Positions 25,509 to 34,176 of a DNA stretch of 64,000 bases are shown here, piece by piece (the stretch's first letter is position 1; each line of letters begins with the position of its first letter). The position numbers and the translations under genes were made by a program. A model generated the notes under the pieces. The model was not told the origin of the DNA. It ran no database searches and saw nothing but the letters and a program-made list of their open reading frames with translations. Source of the stretch: Salinarimonas chemoclinalis (GTDB lineage Bacteria; Pseudomonadota; Alphaproteobacteria; Rhizobiales; Beijerinckiaceae). The stretch spans positions 352,264 through 416,263 of the forward strand of contig NZ_JBGMWH010000003.1 in NCBI RefSeq assembly GCF_041514305.1. The letters run 5' to 3'.

Positions 25509-28472
25509 ATGGCACGCCAGAACGACGCCAACGAAGGTTTTCTCCAGACCTCCTTCCTCTCGGGGACGAACGCCGCCTGGATCGAGGAGCTCTACGCCGC
25601 CTACACGCGCGACCCGCACGCGGTCGACGCGGAATGGCAGGCCTTCTTCGGCGCGATGAAGGAGGAGAGCGCCACCGTCGCCAAGAACGCCGAAGGCGCG
25701 TCCTGGAAGCGGCCGAACTGGCCGATCCCGATGAACGGCGAGCTCGTCTCGGCGCTCGACGGCAACTGGATCGAGGTCGAGAAGCACGTCGGCGACAAGC
25801 TGAAGTCGAAGGCGCAGGCCAAGGGCGTCGAGATCAGCCAGGCCGAGGTGCAGCAGGCCACGCGCGACAGCTTGCGCGCGCTGATGATGATCCGCGCCTT
25901 CCGCATGCGCGGCCACCTGCACGCCAACCTCGATCCGCTCGGCTTCGAGAAGCGCGTCTCCGACGAGGAGCTCTCGCCGGCGCATTACGGCTTCGGGCCG
26001 GAGGACTACGACCGCAAGATCTTCCTCGACATGGTGCTCGGCCTCGAGTTCGGCACCGTGCGCGAGATCCTGGCGATCCTCGAGCGCACCTACTGCCAGA
26101 CGCTCGGCGTCGAGTTCATGCACATCTCCGATCCGGTGGAGAAGGCCTGGATCCAGGAGCGCATCGAGGGGCCCGACAAGGAGATCGCCTTCACCCGCGA
26201 GGGCAAGCGCGCGATCCTCAACAAGCTCGTGGAGGCCGAGGGCTTCGAGACCTTCCTCGACCGCAAGTACACCGGCACCAAGCGCTTCGGGCTGGACGGC
26301 GGCGAGTCGCTGATCCCGGCGCTCGAGCAGATCATCAAGCGCGGCGGCAACCTCGGCGTGAAGGAGATCGTGCTGGGCATGGCCCATCGCGGGCGCCTCA
26401 ACGTGCTCACCCAGGTGATGGGCAAGCCGCACCGCGCGCTGTTCCACGAGTTCAAGGGCGGCTCCTTCGCCCCCGACGAAGTCGAGGGCTCGGGCGACGT
26501 CAAGTACCACCTCGGCGCCTCGTCGGACCGCAGCTTCGACGGCAACAACGTCCACCTGTCGCTGACCGCCAACCCGTCGCACCTCGAGATCGTCGATCCC
26601 GTGGTGCTCGGCAAGGTCCGCGCCAAGCAGGACCAGCACAAGTGCCCGCCGGACCTGCGCACGGCGGTGCTGCCGCTGCTCCTGCACGGCGACGCGGCCT
26701 TCGCCGGCCAGGGCGTCGTGGCCGAGTGCCTGGGCCTGTCCGGGCTGAAGGGGCATCGCACCGGCGGCTCGATCCACTTCATCATCAACAACCAGATCGG
26801 CTTCACCACGAACCCGCGCTACTCGCGCTCCTCGCCCTATCCGTCGGACGTGGCGAAGATGGTCGAGGCGCCGATCCTTCACTGCAACGGCGACGACCCG
26901 GAATCGGTCGTCTTCGCCGCGAAGGTCGCGACCGAGTACCGGCAGCGCTTCCAGAAGCCGGTCGTCATCGACATGTTCTGCTACCGGCGCTACGGCCACA
27001 ACGAGGGCGACGAGCCGTCCTTCACCCAGCCGCGGATGTACAAGATCATCCGCGAGCATCCTTCCACGCTCGAACTCTACGGCAGGAAGCTCGTCGGCGA
27101 GGGCGTGGTGACCGAGGCCGAGATCGAGGAGATGAAGACCTCGTTCCGCAAGCGCCTCGACGACGAGTTCGACACCGCCACCGCCTTCAAGCCCAACAAG
27201 GCCGACTGGCTCGACGGGCGCTGGGCCGGCCTCAAGGCCGTGAAGGAGGACGTCGACGACCCCCGCCGCGGCCGCACCGGCATCGAGCCCGAGATGCTGC
27301 AGCAGATCGGCGCCGCGCTGACCACGGTGCCCGAGGGCTTCGCGGTCCACCGCACGATCAAGCGCTTCCTCGACAACCGCAAGAAGATGCTCGAGAGCGG
27401 CGAGGGCATCGACTGGGCGACCGCCGAGGCGCTCGCCTTCGGCTCGCTGCTGCTCGACGGCCACCGCGTGCGCCTCTCCGGCCAGGATTGCGAGCGCGGC
27501 ACGTTCTCGCAGCGCCATTCCGTGCTCCTCGACCAGGAGACGGAGGAGCGCTACACGCCCTTGAACCACATCGCCGAGGACCAGGCGCACTACGAGGTCA
27601 TCAACTCGATGCTCTCGGAGGAGGCGGTGCTCGGCTTCGAGTACGGCTACTCGCTGGCCGAGCCGAACGCGCTCACCCTCTGGGAGGCGCAGTTCGGCGA
27701 CTTCGCCAACGGCGCGCAGGTGGTGTTCGACCAGTTCGTGTCGTCGGGCGAGCGCAAGTGGCTGCGCATGTCCGGCCTCGTCTGCCTGCTGCCGCACGGC
27801 TACGAGGGCCAGGGGCCGGAGCACTCCTCGGCGCGGCTCGAGCGCTTCCTGCAGATGTGCGCGGAAGACAACATGCAGGTCGCCAACGTCTCGACGCCGG
27901 CGAACTACTTCCACATCCTGCGCCGGCAGCTCAAGCGCGAGTTCCGCAAGCCGCTCATCCTGATGACGCCCAAGAGCCTGCTGCGCCACAAGCGCTGCGT
28001 CTCGACGGCGGAGTATTTCGGGCCGGATTCGGCCTTCCACCGCATCCTGCACGACGACGCGCACTACGGCGTCGGCGACCTCCAGCTCGTGCGCGACGAC
28101 AAGATCCGCCGCGTCGTCCTGTGCTCGGGCAAGGTCTACTACGACCTGTTCGAGGAGCGCGAGAAGCGTGGGGTCAACGACGTCTACCTGCTTCGCGTGG
28201 AGCAGCTCTACCCGTTCCCGCTCAAGTCGCTGCAGCAGGAGCTCTCGCGCTTCAAGAACGCCGACGTGGTCTGGTGCCAGGAGGAGCCCAAGAACATGGG
28301 CTCGTGGACCTTCGTCGAGCCCTACCTCGAGTGGGTGCTGCGGCATGCCGGCTCCAAGGTCTCGCGCCCGCGCTACGCCGGGCGGCCGGCCTCCGCCGCC
28401 ACGGCGACGGGCCTGATGTCGAAGCATCTCCACCAGCTCCAGGCCTTCCTCGACGAGGTCTACGCCGGCTGA
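25509..28472 (+). CDS. sucA: 2-oxoglutarate dehydrogenase E1 component
   Basis: This 987-residue thiamine-diphosphate enzyme decarboxylates 2-oxoglutarate and transfers the succinyl group to the lipoyl arm of SucB. It begins with the E2-binding helix region (SFLSGTNAAWIEELYAAYTRDP). It contains LGMAHRGRLNVL and GDAAFAGQGVVAECLGLS, the ThDP motif through NNQIGFTTNPRYSRSS, and the C-terminal transketolase-like half with GYEGQGPEHSSARLERFLQ. Length is normal. ATG at 25509. Confidence 0.97.
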   Translation: MARQNDANEGFLQTSFLSGTNAAWIEELYAAYTRDPHAVDAEWQAFFGAMKEESATVAKNAEGASWKRPNWPIPMNGELVSALDGNWIEVEKHVGDKLKSKAQAKGVEISQAEVQQATRDSLRALMMIRAFRMRGHLHANLDPLGFEKRVSDEELSPAHYGFGPEDYDRKIFLDMVLGLEFGTVREILAILERTYCQTLGVEFMHISDPVEKAWIQERIEGPDKEIAFTREGKRAILNKLVEAEGFETFLDRKYTGTKRFGLDGGESLIPALEQIIKRGGNLGVKEIVLGMAHRGRLNVLTQVMGKPHRALFHEFKGGSFAPDEVEGSGDVKYHLGASSDRSFDGNNVHLSLTANPSHLEIVDPVVLGKVRAKQDQHKCPPDLRTAVLPLLLHGDAAFAGQGVVAECLGLSGLKGHRTGGSIHFIINNQIGFTTNPRYSRSSPYPSDVAKMVEAPILHCNGDDPESVVFAAKVATEYRQRFQKPVVIDMFCYRRYGHNEGDEPSFTQPRMYKIIREHPSTLELYGRKLVGEGVVTEAEIEEMKTSFRKRLDDEFDTATAFKPNKADWLDGRWAGLKAVKEDVDDPRRGRTGIEPEMLQQIGAALTTVPEGFAVHRTIKRFLDNRKKMLESGEGIDWATAEALAFGSLLLDGHRVRLSGQDCERGTFSQRHSVLLDQETEERYTPLNHIAEDQAHYEVINSMLSEEAVLGFEYGYSLAEPNALTLWEAQFGDFANGAQVVFDQFVSSGERKWLRMSGLVCLLPHGYEGQGPEHSSARLERFLQMCAEDNMQVANVSTPANYFHILRRQLKREFRKPLILMTPKSLLRHKRCVSTAEYFGPDSAFHRILHDDAHYGVGDLQLVRDDKIRRVVLCSGKVYYDLFEEREKRGVNDVYLLRVEQLYPFPLKSLQQELSRFKNADVVWCQEEPKNMGSWTFVEPYLEWVLRHAGSKVSRPRYAGRPASAATATGLMSKHLHQLQAFLDEVYAG

Positions 28473-28554
28473 CGCCGGCGCCTTCGCCCGCCGCCGCGCC
28501 GCGCGGCGGGCGCCCCCGCCCCTCCTCTCCCGTCCGATGAAGCGACCCGAACCG

Positions 28555-29826
28555 ATGGCCACAGAGATCCGCGTCCCCACCCTCGGCGAATCCGTCAGCG
28601 AGGCGACGATCGCCCGCTGGTACAAGAAGCCCGGCGAGGCCGTCACCGCCGACGAGCCGCTCGTGGAGCTGGAGACCGACAAGGTCACGCTCGAGGTGCC
28701 CGCGCCCGCGTCGGGCGTGATCGCCGAGATCGCCCAGGCCGAAGGCGCGACGGTGGAGCCGGGCGCCGTCCTGGGCACGATCGACGAGGGCGGGTCCGCT
28801 GCGCCGACGAAGAAGGCGGAGGAGAAGCCCGCCGAGAAGCCGGCGGAGAAGCCGGCTTCCGCGCCGGCGGCGTCCGCGCAGGGCTACGGCAACGCGCCGA
28901 AGACCGGGCTCGCCACCGAGGACCACGGCCCGGCGGTCGGCCGCCTCGCCCGCGAGAGCGGCGTCGACCCCGCCGGGGTCGCCGCGTCCGGCAAGGACGG
29001 GCGCGTCACCAAGGGCGACATGCTCGCCGCGATCGCCCAAGGCGGCTCATCCGGCGGCGCGCAGGCGCCGGCCGCGCCGGCCCCCGCGCCCGCCCAGATG
29101 CGCGCGCCCTCGGCGCCCGACGACGCCTCGCGCGAGGAGCGCGTGCGCATGACGAAGCTGCGCCAGACCATCGCGCGCCGCCTCAAGGACGCGCAGAACA
29201 CCGCCGCCATGCTCACGACGTTCAACGACGTCGACATGACGGCCGTGATGGAGATGCGCAAGACCTACAAGGACGTGTTCGAGAAGAAGCACGGCGTGAA
29301 GCTCGGCTTCATGGGCTTCTTCACGAAGGCCTGCGTGCAGGCGTTGAAGGAGCTCCCTGCCGTCAACGCCGAGATCGACGGGCAGGACATCGTCTACAAG
29401 AACTACTACCACGTCGGCATCGCGGTCGGCACCGAGAAGGGCCTCGTCGTGCCCGTGGTGCGCGACGCCGACACGATGTCGATCGCCGAGATCGAGAAGC
29501 AGATCGGCGTCTACGGCAAGAAGGCGCGCGACGGCAAGCTCTCCATCGACGAGATGCAGGGCGGCACCTTCACCATCACCAACGGCGGCATCTACGGGTC
29601 GCTGATGTCGACGCCGATCCTCAACGCGCCGCAGTCCGGCATCCTCGGCATGCACCGCATCGAGGAGCGCCCCGTGGTGCGCGCAGGCCAGGTCGTGGTG
29701 CGCCCGATGATGTATCTCGCGCTCTCCTACGACCACCGCATCGTCGACGGCAAGGAGGCGGTGACCTTCCTCGTGCGGGTGAAGGAGGCCCTGGAGGACC
29801 CGGCGCGACTCGTGCTAGATCTTTGA
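28555..29826 (+). CDS. sucB: 2-oxoglutarate dehydrogenase E2, dihydrolipoyl succinyltransferase
   Basis: The product is 423 residues from the ATG at 28555; an ATG six codons upstream is less likely because MATEIRVPTLGES is the family start. The lipoyl domain has K43 in ETDKVTLEV. An Ala/Pro/Lys linker leads to the E1/E3-binding domain (about residues 120-155, AVGRLARESGVDPAGVA) and then the acyltransferase core, ending with the catalytic YDHRIVDGKEA. The core forms the 24-meric scaffold. It lies 82 bp after sucA. Confidence 0.97.
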   Translation: MATEIRVPTLGESVSEATIARWYKKPGEAVTADEPLVELETDKVTLEVPAPASGVIAEIAQAEGATVEPGAVLGTIDEGGSAAPTKKAEEKPAEKPAEKPASAPAASAQGYGNAPKTGLATEDHGPAVGRLARESGVDPAGVAASGKDGRVTKGDMLAAIAQGGSSGGAQAPAAPAPAPAQMRAPSAPDDASREERVRMTKLRQTIARRLKDAQNTAAMLTTFNDVDMTAVMEMRKTYKDVFEKKHGVKLGFMGFFTKACVQALKELPAVNAEIDGQDIVYKNYYHVGIAVGTEKGLVVPVVRDADTMSIAEIEKQIGVYGKKARDGKLSIDEMQGGTFTITNGGIYGSLMSTPILNAPQSGILGMHRIEERPVVRAGQVVVRPMMYLALSYDHRIVDGKEAVTFLVRVKEALEDPARLVLDL

Positions 29827-29842
29827 CGAGGGGGCCGGGAGG

Positions 29843-30094
29843 ATGCCGACCGTCGCCGTCGTGGACGGCATTCAGATTCGGTTCTACTTGAGGGAGCATC
29901 CTCCGCCGCATTTCCACGCGATCTTCGGCGAGCATCGCTTGGCTGTCGAGATCGAGACCCTTCGGAGTCTCAAGGGCACCTTTCCGGTGCACAAGCTCAA
30001 GGCTTTACTGGCTTGGGCCGAGCCGCGGCGTGAGAAACTCTTCGCGGCTTGGTATACTGCCCAGAAGATGCAAAAGCCGGGGAGAATCGAATGA
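29843..30094 (+). CDS. DUF4160 family small protein
   Basis: This 83-residue protein matches the DUF4160 pattern: IRFYLREHPPPHFHAIFGEH near the N-terminus and an RRSLKG/ALLAWAEPRREKLFAAW helix at the end. It overlaps the next gene by four bases (ATGA). DUF4160 and DUF2442 genes often occur as such a coupled pair and are thought to be a toxin-antitoxin-like module; activity is not established here. The pair is inserted 16 bp after sucB in the TCA operon. Confidence 0.75.
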   Translation: MPTVAVVDGIQIRFYLREHPPPHFHAIFGEHRLAVEIETLRSLKGTFPVHKLKALLAWAEPRREKLFAAWYTAQKMQKPGRIE

Positions 30095-30378
30095 GCGGCT
30101 TTCTCCATATCGAAGCAGCGGAAGCCGTCTTGCCCGGCGTCGTCAAGCTCCGCTGGACCGATGGTTACGAGGGCTTCGTCGACCTTAGGCCGCTCATCAA
30201 GGACGGGGAGATTTTCGCGTCGATCCGCGATTCCGACCGCTTCAGAAATGTACAGGTCCAGGAATACGGGCACGGCATCTTCTGGCTGGACGACGACGGC
30301 GACGAAATCGACTTTGAGTGCGACTTCTTGCGCGATCTCGCCGTGCGCCAGGCCGCGCTCCTCGATCTGGCGGGCTGA
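30091..30378 (+). CDS. DUF2442 family small protein (partner of DUF4160)
   Basis: The product is 95 residues from ATG 30091, preceded by GGGGAGAATCGA inside the previous gene. It shows the DUF2442 layout: AVLPGVVKLRWTDGYEGFVDLRPLI, then FRNVQVQEYGHGIFWLDDDGDEIDF, and a short final helix. It is acidic, as antitoxins often are, while DUF4160 is basic. Translation is coupled to the DUF4160 gene. Base composition is a little lower in GC than the flanking suc genes. Confidence 0.75.
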   Translation: MSGFLHIEAAEAVLPGVVKLRWTDGYEGFVDLRPLIKDGEIFASIRDSDRFRNVQVQEYGHGIFWLDDDGDEIDFECDFLRDLAVRQAALLDLAG

Positions 30379-30384
30379 CGCAGC

Positions 30385-30756
30385 ATGTTGTTTACGACGG
30401 TCCGCGCTGTCCGGGATCTCGGCCGAGAGCCGCTCGGGCGCGTACGCTCGACGCCCCGGCTCGACCTACACGGCGCATTCCTTCGCCGCCTCGACTTCAG
30501 CGAATTCTCCATGCGGGGTGCCAATCTCGCGGGAGCCGACCTTTCCAACGCATCGCTGCAGCGAGCGGATCTCAAGGGTGCGGATCTGCGCGGAACGGTT
30601 CTGCGCGGGACAGATTTGACGGAAGTTGCGAATCTCACAGTGGAGCAGCTCATGTCGGCCGTCGTAGACGATCGAACCCGCCTTCCGACTTACATCGACG
30701 CCGCAAGCCTCAAGGACGGCCTTCGCGGCGCCACCGACACGGGGGCCGAAAGCTAA
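30385..30756 (+). CDS. Short pentapeptide-repeat protein
   Basis: This 123-residue protein has a central run of about eight A(D/N)LxX pentapeptides (LDLHGAFLRRLDFSEFSMRG, then ANLAGADLSN, ADLKGADLRG, TDLTE), enough for about two coils of a right-handed beta helix. Ends are not repetitive. It follows the DUF2442 gene by 6 bp and its stop is directly followed by the lpdA start (TAAATG). It therefore rides in the TCA operon between sucB and lpdA. The function is unknown; such proteins can mimic DNA or bind partner proteins. Confidence 0.75.
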   Translation: MLFTTVRAVRDLGREPLGRVRSTPRLDLHGAFLRRLDFSEFSMRGANLAGADLSNASLQRADLKGADLRGTVLRGTDLTEVANLTVEQLMSAVVDDRTRLPTYIDAASLKDGLRGATDTGAES

Positions 30757-32160
30757 ATGTCCACCTACGATCTCGTCATCATCGGCACCGGCCCGGGCGG
30801 TTACGTCTGCGCCATTCGCGCGGCGCAGCTCGGGCTGAAGACCGCCGTCGTCGAGAAGCGCAAGGCGCATGGCGGCACCTGCCTCAACGTGGGCTGCATC
30901 CCGTCCAAGGCGCTGCTCCACGCCTCTCACCTGTTCGAGGAGGCCGCGCATCATTTCGGCGCCTTCGGCATCGAGGTGGGCACGCCGAATCTCGACCTGA
31001 AGAAGATGCTCGCCTTCAAGGACCAGGCGATCGAGGGCAACACCAAGGGCGTCGAGTTCCTGCTCAAGAAGAACAAGATCGACGCCCACCACGGCACCGG
31101 CCGGATCGTCGCGCCGGGCAAGGTCGAGGTGACCGCCGAGGACGGCGCGACCACCACGCTCGAGGCGAAGAACATCGTCATCGCCACCGGCTCCGAGGTG
31201 ACGGCGCTCCCGGGCATCGCCATCGACGAGAAGCGGATCGTCTCCTCCACCGGCGCGCTCGATCTCGAGGCGGTGCCGGAGCACCTCGTGCTGATCGGCG
31301 GCGGCGTGATCGGGCTCGAGCTCGGCTCGGTCTGGCGCCGGCTGGGCGCCAAGGTGACGGTCATCGAGTATCTCGACCGCATCCTCGCCGGCATCGATGC
31401 GGACACCGCCAAGCAGTTCCAGAAGATCCTCGCCAAGCAGGGCATGAGCTTCAAGCTCTCGTCCAAGGTCACCAAGGCCGAGGCGACGGATGCGGGCGTC
31501 ACCCTCACCGTGGAGCCCGCGGCGGGCGGCGAGGCCACGACGCTGGACGCCGACGTCGTCCTCGTCGCGGTGGGCCGGCGACCCTACACCGACGGGCTCG
31601 GCCTCGACGAGGTCGGCGTGGCCCGCGACGAGAAGGGTCGCGTCGTCACCGACGGGCACTACGCCACCAACGTGCCGGGCATCTGGGCCATCGGCGACGT
31701 GATCGCCGGCCCGATGCTCGCCCACAAGGCGGAGGACGAGGGCGTGGCCCTCGCCGAACTGCTCGCCGGCAAGGGCGGGCACGTGAACTACGGCGTCATT
31801 CCCAACGTGGTCTACACCTATCCGGAAGTCGCCGCCGTCGGCGCGACCGAGGAGGACCTGAAGGCGCAGGGCGTCGCCTACAACGTCGGCAAGTTCCCCT
31901 TCACGGCCAACGGCCGCGCCAAGGCGAACCTGATGACGGACGGCTTCGTCAAGATCCTCGCCGACGCCAAGACCGACCGGGTCCTCGGCGCCCACATCGT
32001 CGGGCCCGAAGCCGGCAACCTGATCCACGAGATCGCCGTGGCGATGGAGTTCGGCGCCTCCTCCGAGGACGTCGCCCGCACCTGCCACGCCCACCCGACG
32101 CTGGCCGAGGCGGTGAAGGAAGCCGCGCTCGCCGTGGAGAAGCGCGCGCTCCACATGTGA
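30757..32160 (+). CDS. lpdA: Dihydrolipoamide dehydrogenase (E3)
   Basis: This 467-residue FAD enzyme reoxidises the lipoyl groups of 2-oxoglutarate dehydrogenase. It has the FAD-binding GTGPGGYVCAIRAAQLG at the N-terminus, the redox disulfide GGTCLNVGCIPSK, the NAD-binding GGGVIGLELGSVW, the second FAD contact GIWAIGDV, and the C-terminal active base CHAHPTLAEA. The start abuts the stop of the pentapeptide gene. It closes the TCA operon, with E1 and E2 upstream. Confidence 0.97.
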   Translation: MSTYDLVIIGTGPGGYVCAIRAAQLGLKTAVVEKRKAHGGTCLNVGCIPSKALLHASHLFEEAAHHFGAFGIEVGTPNLDLKKMLAFKDQAIEGNTKGVEFLLKKNKIDAHHGTGRIVAPGKVEVTAEDGATTTLEAKNIVIATGSEVTALPGIAIDEKRIVSSTGALDLEAVPEHLVLIGGGVIGLELGSVWRRLGAKVTVIEYLDRILAGIDADTAKQFQKILAKQGMSFKLSSKVTKAEATDAGVTLTVEPAAGGEATTLDADVVLVAVGRRPYTDGLGLDEVGVARDEKGRVVTDGHYATNVPGIWAIGDVIAGPMLAHKAEDEGVALAELLAGKGGHVNYGVIPNVVYTYPEVAAVGATEEDLKAQGVAYNVGKFPFTANGRAKANLMTDGFVKILADAKTDRVLGAHIVGPEAGNLIHEIAVAMEFGASSEDVARTCHAHPTLAEAVKEAALAVEKRALHM

Positions 32161-32293
32161 GCGCGCCGGACCGGCGTCGCGGTCGTGCCGCACGGACCCA
32201 CACGACCTGTGCTGGGGAGGTGGTCGGTTCGACGTCGGACACGTCGGCTTCCGCTTCGCGGAACGCGTCGCTCGCGCGCCGCGCCCCATCCGT

Positions 32294-32332
32294 CACCGGC
32301 TTCGCCGGTGCCACCTTCCCCTACAGGGAAGG
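32294..32332. repeat. Two adjacent hairpins, REP-like element downstream of lpdA
   Basis: CACCGGC-TTC-GCCGGTG (32294-32310) is followed after three bases by CCTTCCC-CTACA-GGGAAGG (32314-32332). They lie in the 303-bp gap between the convergent lpdA and urocanase-like genes, which otherwise holds no gene. The paired-hairpin form resembles dispersed intergenic repeats of alphaproteobacteria and could end or protect both transcripts. Copy number cannot be judged here. Confidence 0.5.
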
Positions 32333-32463
32333 AGAAGGCCTGCATCTGCCTCGCGGAGTTCGTCGTTCGACCCGACGTGCCGCATACGTGTGAGTCGACG
32401 AGCCACGAGGGAGAGGGGAGCGCGTCGGCGGATGTTCCGCGACGCTGCGCCTACCTTCGCGCC

Positions 32464-34125
32464 TCACCCCACCCGGATGTGCCCCACGTCCCCCGTCGCC
32501 GCCGCGTCGAGCGCGTCCTCGTAGCCGGCGTCGGCGTAGCGGATGACGCCGAGCGCGGTGTCGTTCGTCAGCGCGCGGTCGAGGCGGCGGTCGGCGGCGT
32601 CGCTCCCGTCGGCGATCACGGTGACGCCCGCCGACGTCATGAAGCCGGCATAGCCGCCCCCGCCCGAGTGGATCGCGACGAGATCGGCGCCGGAGGCGCA
32701 CAGCGCCATCGCGTCGAGCAGCGGCCAGTCGGCGATGGCGTCCGAGCCGTCCTTCAGGTTCTCCGTCATGATCCGCGGATGCGCCATCGATCCCGCGTCG
32801 AGGTGGTCGCGCGAGAAGGCGATCGGCCCTGCGAGCCGCCCCTCCGCCACGAGCCGGTTCACCGCGCGGGCGAGGCGGGTGCGCTCGCCGTGACCGAGCC
32901 AGGCGATGCGCGCCGGCAGGCCCTCGAAGGGGACGTGTGCGCGGGCGAGCGCGATCCAGTTCGTGACGATGCGGTCGTCGGGGAACATCGCGAGCACCAG
33001 ATCGTCGATCACCCGGATGTCCTCGGGCGCGCCAGAGAGCGCCATCCAGCGGAACGGGCCGATGGCGCGGCAGAACAGCGGGCGCAGGTAGGCTTCCGTG
33101 AAGATCGGGATGTCGTAGGCGTTCGCCACGCCGCCGTCGACGGCGTGGGAGCGGATCAGGTTGCCGTTGTCGAACACCTCCGCCCCGCGCGCCTGGAAGG
33201 CGAGCATCGCCCGCACGTGCTCGACGATGGAGGCGCGGCTCTCGCGCATCAGCCGGTCGGGATCGCACTCGCGCAGACGGCGGACCTCGTCGAGGGGGAT
33301 GCCGCGGGGCACGTAGCCGAAGACGAGGTCGTGCGCCGCGGTCTGGTCGGTGACCACGTCGGGGGTGATGCCGCGCCGGGCGATCTCCGGGTAGACGTCG
33401 GCGGCGTTGCCGACGAGGCCCACCGACAGCGGGCGCTTCTCGGCGACCGCCGCGTCGATCATGGCGAGCGCCGTGTCGAGGTCGGGCGCGATCTCCTCGA
33501 GATAGCCGATCCGCTTGCGGGTCTCGGCGCGAGCCGGGTCGACCTCGACGCACAGGATCGCGGCCTTCGCCATGCGCCCGGCCAGCGGCTGCGAGCCGCC
33601 CATGCCGCCGAGCCCGGCGGTGAGCACGAAGCGGCCGGCGAGATCGCCGGAGAAGCGCCTCTGCGCGATGCGCATGAAGATCTCGTAGGTGCCCTGGATC
33701 ACCCCCTGCGAGCCGATGTACTGCCAACAGCCCGCGGTGAGCCCGCCCCAGGCGACGAGGCCCTTCCGCTCCAGCTCGTAGAAGATCTCCGCCTTCGCCC
33801 ATTGGCCGACGATGTTGCAGTTCGCCATGATCACGAGCGGCGCGTCGGCGTGGGTCTTCAGCAGGCCGACCGGCTTGCCCGATTGCACGACGAGCGTCTG
33901 GTCCTCGTCCATGGAAAGCAGCGTCTCGACGATGGCGCGGTGCGCCGGCCAGGAGCGCGCCGCCTTGCCGAGCGCGGCGTAGACGACGAGCGCGTCCGGG
34001 TTCTCGCCCACCGCCAGCACGTTCTCGAGGAGCCGCAGCAGGGCCTCCTGCCGCCAGCCCTTGGCGCGCAACTCGGGGCCTCCGGGGATCGGGAAACCGG
34101 GGTGGCGGGGGTTCTCGCTGGGCAT
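32464..34125 (-). CDS. Urocanase-family hydratase without the catalytic cysteine (substrate uncertain)
   Basis: This 553-residue protein aligns over its full length with urocanate hydratase: AKGWRQEALLR, VVQSGKPVGLLKTHADAP, YIGSQGVIQGTYEIF, LTAGLGGMGGSQPLAG, GNAADVYPEIARRGITPD and DGSDAIADWPLL. However the signature FQGLPARICW reads FEGLPARIAW, putting Ala at residue 408 where the active-site Cys (410 in the Pseudomonas enzyme) belongs. HHGGG near 486 reads IHSGGGG. VVYGGIG is VVYAALG, and NLVPHWA is NIVGQWA. No hutH, hutI or hutG is nearby; hisD lies upstream. It may act on a urocanate analogue such as thiourocanate or S-methylthiourocanate, or have another hydratase role. A plain HutU label would be unsafe. 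Confidence 0.8.
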   Translation of the reverse strand: MPSENPRHPGFPIPGGPELRAKGWRQEALLRLLENVLAVGENPDALVVYAALGKAARSWPAHRAIVETLLSMDEDQTLVVQSGKPVGLLKTHADAPLVIMANCNIVGQWAKAEIFYELERKGLVAWGGLTAGCWQYIGSQGVIQGTYEIFMRIAQRRFSGDLAGRFVLTAGLGGMGGSQPLAGRMAKAAILCVEVDPARAETRKRIGYLEEIAPDLDTALAMIDAAVAEKRPLSVGLVGNAADVYPEIARRGITPDVVTDQTAAHDLVFGYVPRGIPLDEVRRLRECDPDRLMRESRASIVEHVRAMLAFQARGAEVFDNGNLIRSHAVDGGVANAYDIPIFTEAYLRPLFCRAIGPFRWMALSGAPEDIRVIDDLVLAMFPDDRIVTNWIALARAHVPFEGLPARIAWLGHGERTRLARAVNRLVAEGRLAGPIAFSRDHLDAGSMAHPRIMTENLKDGSDAIADWPLLDAMALCASGADLVAIHSGGGGYAGFMTSAGVTVIADGSDAADRRLDRALTNDTALGVIRYADAGYEDALDAAATGDVGHIRVG

Positions 34126-34176
34126 AGGATCGCTCCCGGAGGACGCGGGCGGCGGGCGCGCCCTCTTCTTCCCCCC

